Source: Pycnopodia helianthoides
Taxonomy: Eukaryota; Echinodermata; Asteroidea; Forcipulatida; Asteriidae
Direction of reading: 5' to 3'
NCBI GenBank assembly: GCA_032158295.1
Contig: CM063258.1
Span: 16,529,703 to 16,593,702 of the forward strand
Length of the DNA: 64,000 nucleotides
The position numbers and the translations under genes were made by a program. Under the pieces are notes generated by a model that saw only the letters and a program-made list of their open reading frames with translations, ran no database searches and was not told the origin of the DNA. Each line of letters begins with the position of its first letter. Positions within the stretch are counted from its first letter, which is position 1. Positions 62,343 through 64,000 of this stretch are shown one piece after another.

Positions 62343-64000
62343 CTGTAGTGAGATAGGGGAATGGACGTATACTTAAGCATTAAATCATGTTATTAAAAGC
62401 TGCCATGTTGACATGGCGGGGTCGTGTGACAAATCACCTGAGAGATTGTGGCATATGAAAAAGTGCTGACAAAGGTGTAAGGTTTAGTTCATCAACCAAA
62501 CGTAACTTGTTCCGTCTGGGTGAAAGTAAATAAGCTGAGTGAGCGTCAAACGGTGGAAGGAAAATAAACTTGGCCCAAAGATTCTGTTTTATATTATTCA
62601 GTTTGTGTTTGGGAATTGGATTGAACGCCTGGTGACCAATCCAATCAAAACCTATCAGACCTCATTTAACACAAGTCTTTACGGTAGCCGCCATTTGCTT
62701 TTTTAATTAACCAGTGCAATGTTCAATGTGGGATTTTGTGTCAACACAAACGCAATGAGTTTGAATGCCTTTTTTTAAACTAAAACTTGATCCAAGTGTT
62801 AAAAAAAGTATGGCGTGAATCGGGTTTTTACTCGTTCCGAACCGCGCCGAATCAAGGTGAGAGGTCACGATTGGAGACAATTCAACCAACAAACGAACAT
62901 TAACAAAAGCTAACCGAAACAGGGGAACATATTTGTAACTTTGGTTTTATGTTGTTTTTTGTGTATTGAACTTCGTTGTTGTTTTTTGTGTATTGAAATG
63001 TTTTTGTTGATTTTTATATGTATATTTACAGTATTTTTTTATTAGTAGGCCCTAATTTAAACCCCGTTCATGTCTAAAATGATATCAAACTTATAAGAAC
63101 ATGACAAATCGAATGAAGAAAAAAAATCAGCCATGAGAGTTTTGCGTTCCATTCTGCAAGTTGCAGTCCATTCCAACTACGCCTCTCTTATTATTGCCTG
63201 CACCTTTAATGGTCATTTCTCCAGCCTAGTAATTTCGACATGTTCCCCATCTGGTTTTCTTATTTCTAATCCAGGCCACACTTTTTAATTGATCGAATCC
63301 AATGCAATCAGTGCCTGAATGTTAACACGCAATAATTCGCTCACGAATAAAAACACGGAGATATACAAAGCTTCAAAAAAGCAAACGAAATCTGTAGTGT
63401 GGTTAGCGGGGCGAGTCCGTGCCTAGTCAAGTCCGAGATTCCCTCCATCAGCCATTCAACGGAGCACGGCGACGGTCTCGTTGTCTCATTAGGACCATAC
63501 TTTACACATAAACCAAGAGCATTTATATACACAATATCAGGGGATTGTGTGGGATTGCTATGTAGAATGTATACAAGCAAGCTATTGCATGTTTGTATAT
63601 GTATGCACTGGTAACCAAGCATTTGTCACTTTGACTTATAAAAACTCTACATACCGCTGTGACATCGCTTTACAATAAATTAAGTGAAATTTAACTTCAG
63701 ATAGCAGTGCATTTTATGATTTTTATTAAATGTTTCAGAAGGCTCTTATTTTATATTTCGTATCTTATTCGAATTCAACATCAGTAGAAAGTAAAATTAT
63801 CTTTGCATTGTCGAAACTTGTTAAGTGTAACTTCGCCAAAAACACCAGTCGACAAATTGCAAATTAGAAATGTAAACATGTCTTAGTATGGATACGTTTT
63901 AGGCGACGTAATAAATCAATGCGTTTGCATTTTGCAAGCAGAGCGGGAACTAGCTTGAGATTCCAAGTCGATCTATCCCTCGGTTGCAATTCATCATATT
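62343..64000 (-). other. GFI1 upstream intron or 5' region
   Basis: No SNAG-encoding exon is recognised. A CpG-containing, GC-richer block at about 63410-63490 stands out, with a 93-codon - strand frame over it of unknown meaning. The rest is AT-rich. Confidence 0.4.

Overview
The window is eukaryotic, intron-rich, repeat-rich animal DNA. Exons are short and widely spaced with GT-AG boundaries. I see no operons, no CRISPR and no prokaryote-type genes. The two genes are recognisable bilaterian orthologues. The dispersed repeats (families flanked by TTAA, tRNA-derived SINEs, a foldback element) look to me like those of an echinoderm, most likely a sea star. That assignment rests on memory of repeat consensus sequences and is not verified.

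Layout: (1) 1-2087, upstream flank with one short inverted-repeat element. (2) 2100-46298, + strand, the complete RPAP2 coding sequence. Eight coding exons join in phase to 1710 nt (569 residues plus stop). Seven exons lie in the first 11 kb; the last lies beyond a 33.3 kb intron. That intron holds a 2.9 kb C-rich minisatellite with a 490-bp higher-order period, a 53-bp and a 24-bp tandem array, a hAT-type element with a perfect 8-bp target duplication, SINEs and MITE copies. (3) 46299-55898, the intergenic interval. It opens with a 50-bp minisatellite starting 83 bp after the RPAP2 stop, followed by a (CT)n tract, one MITE and small tandem repeats. (4) 55899-62342, - strand, the 3' two coding exons of a GFI1-family zinc-finger repressor carrying all six C2H2 fingers. 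The exon(s) for the SNAG repressor domain are not visible and probably lie beyond 64000.

RPAP2 is a general RNA polymerase II factor (Rtr1 family) and GFI1 is a developmental transcriptional repressor, so no direct functional partnership is expected. Their tail-to-tail adjacency matches the human 1p22 order (RPAP2 +, GFI1 -). A giant final intron in the housekeeping gene next to a developmental regulator makes a bystander/regulatory-block arrangement a reasonable hypothesis.

Most of the remaining sequence is non-coding. Nearly all other open frames are accidental frames through tandem repeats or introns. I found no convincing unknown protein-coding system. The unusual material is in the architecture: foldback DNA made of palindrome-bearing units, nested elements, higher-order minisatellites, recurring C-run/A9 junctions, and a duplicated E-box module in the GFI1 intron.
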